A stretch of 5,917 nt of DNA from an uncultured Burkholderiales bacterium (GTDB taxonomy: Bacteria > Pseudomonadota > Gammaproteobacteria > Burkholderiales > Burkholderiaceae_F): contig CAIQGU010000008.1 of assembly GCA_903871435.1 (NCBI GenBank), positions 1 through 5,917 on the forward strand. Direction: 5' to 3'. The notes beneath the pieces were generated by a model. That model had not been told where the DNA came from. It ran no database searches and was given only the letters and a program-made list of their open reading frames with translations. Every line of letters starts with the position of its first letter. Within the stretch, counting starts at the first letter, position 1. The position numbers and the translations under genes are program-made. This document shows positions 5,500-5,917 of the stretch, piece by piece.

Positions 5500-5917
5500 T
5501 TACTGACCGGGCTTGTTACCCGCCGGTTTAGCCGGCGCGCTGAGGTCGGCCCGGGTGATGCGGGCATCGAAGCGCTGACGCAGCGCCTGCACGTAGCCTT
5601 GCTGTTCACCATTGACTACGCGGTCGGATATGGATTTTTCCAGTGCGGCACGATCCGCGTCGCTGGCTTCAGCGTGCGTAACACCGAGGACATGCACGAT
5701 CGCGTAGGACCCATCGGCCTGGTCCACCCCCAGGAACTCCGGCAGCTTGCCGACGGGTTCGGCCATGATGGCCGCTATGGCCTTGGCGGGCAGGAATGAT
5801 GTGTCGCGCCGGCCCAGGTGATGAACGGGTTCGAAACCGGCATCGTCCGGCGCCTTGCGCAGTTGCGCCAGCCGTGCCTCGCCGGCTTCACGTGCCAGCT
5901 TGACCGCTGCCTGGTGC
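5500..5917 (-). CDS. ppiD: PpiD-like periplasmic folding factor (peptidyl-prolyl isomerase family), C-terminal part, cut by the right window edge
   Basis: The minus strand is open from the right edge to a TAA at 5500-5502, giving the last 138 residues of a longer protein. PpiD is an inner-membrane-anchored periplasmic chaperone with an N-terminal SurA-like region and a parvulin domain; proteobacterial members have about 620-650 residues. This piece shows the typical end region after the parvulin domain: a charged helix rich in Ala/Leu/Arg (KLAREAGEARLAQLRKA, 6-22), a segment with RRDTSFLPAKAIAAIM (36-51), the strand pair GKLPEFLGV..GSYAIVHVLGV (56-78), a final helix ending in GYVQALRQRFDARI (108-121), and a short Pro/Ala-rich tail. 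No catalytic parvulin motif or membrane anchor is in the visible part, so the call rests on this end region and the domain order known for the family. It is convergent with tesA. A distant SurA/parvulin relative is the main alternative. Confidence 0.78.
   Translation of the reverse strand, partial: HQAAVKLAREAGEARLAQLRKAPDDAGFEPVHHLGRRDTSFLPAKAIAAIMAEPVGKLPEFLGVDQADGSYAIVHVLGVTHAEASDADRAALEKSISDRVVNGEQQGYVQALRQRFDARITRADLSAPAKPAGNKPGQ

Noticed and set aside
5521..5537. Inverted repeat CGCCGG-TTTAG-CCGGCG as terminator between tesA and ppiD
   Set aside because: It lies inside the ppiD coding sequence and has no T-run on either side. A weak role in ending the tesA transcript cannot be excluded, but the sequence does not show it.

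Overview
The window looks like ordinary chromosomal housekeeping DNA from a GC-rich betaproteobacterium. The best fit is Burkholderiales, possibly Alcaligenaceae (Bordetella/Achromobacter-like). I infer this from the strong GC bias at third codon positions and from how the PurL, YbbA-type ATPase, TesA and PpiD sequences read; no database search was possible. I see no mobile element, CRISPR array, rRNA, tRNA or phage signature.

Layout, left to right. (1) 1-883, minus strand: the N-terminal 294 residues of PurL, the large FGAM synthase of purine synthesis; the gene runs off the left edge. (2) 884-1080: a spacer with two GC-rich hairpins, a probable sigma70 promoter for purL and a 14-bp tandem duplication in the purL leader. 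(3) 1081-2301, minus: a signalling-type protein with a degenerate, non-catalytic EAL-like half and a C-terminal HDOD domain. (4) 2302-2459: a divergent intergenic region holding a 9-bp x 4 tandem repeat just upstream of the HDOD gene. (5) 2460-3989, plus: the bifunctional NAD(P)HX repair enzyme Nnr (epimerase plus ADP-dependent dehydratase). (6) 3986-4675, minus: a YbbA/LolD-type ABC ATPase, convergent with nnr and overlapping it by 4 bp, with no permease gene next to it. (7) 4676-4765: a short divergent spacer. (8) 4766-5470, plus: TesA-type exported SGNH esterase/lysophospholipase. (9) 5500-5917, minus: the C-terminal end of a PpiD-like periplasmic folding factor, running off the right edge.

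The genes do not form one operon. They alternate in strand: purL and the HDOD gene run left, nnr runs right, the ATPase runs left, tesA runs right and ppiD runs left. The one functional pairing is the divergent ybbA-tesA arrangement, which is also known from E. coli. TesA and PpiD both act in the periplasm. I found no convincing new biological system. The points most worth a second look are the 9-bp repeat in the HDOD leader, the loss of EAL catalytic residues in that protein, and the missing permease for the ABC ATPase.
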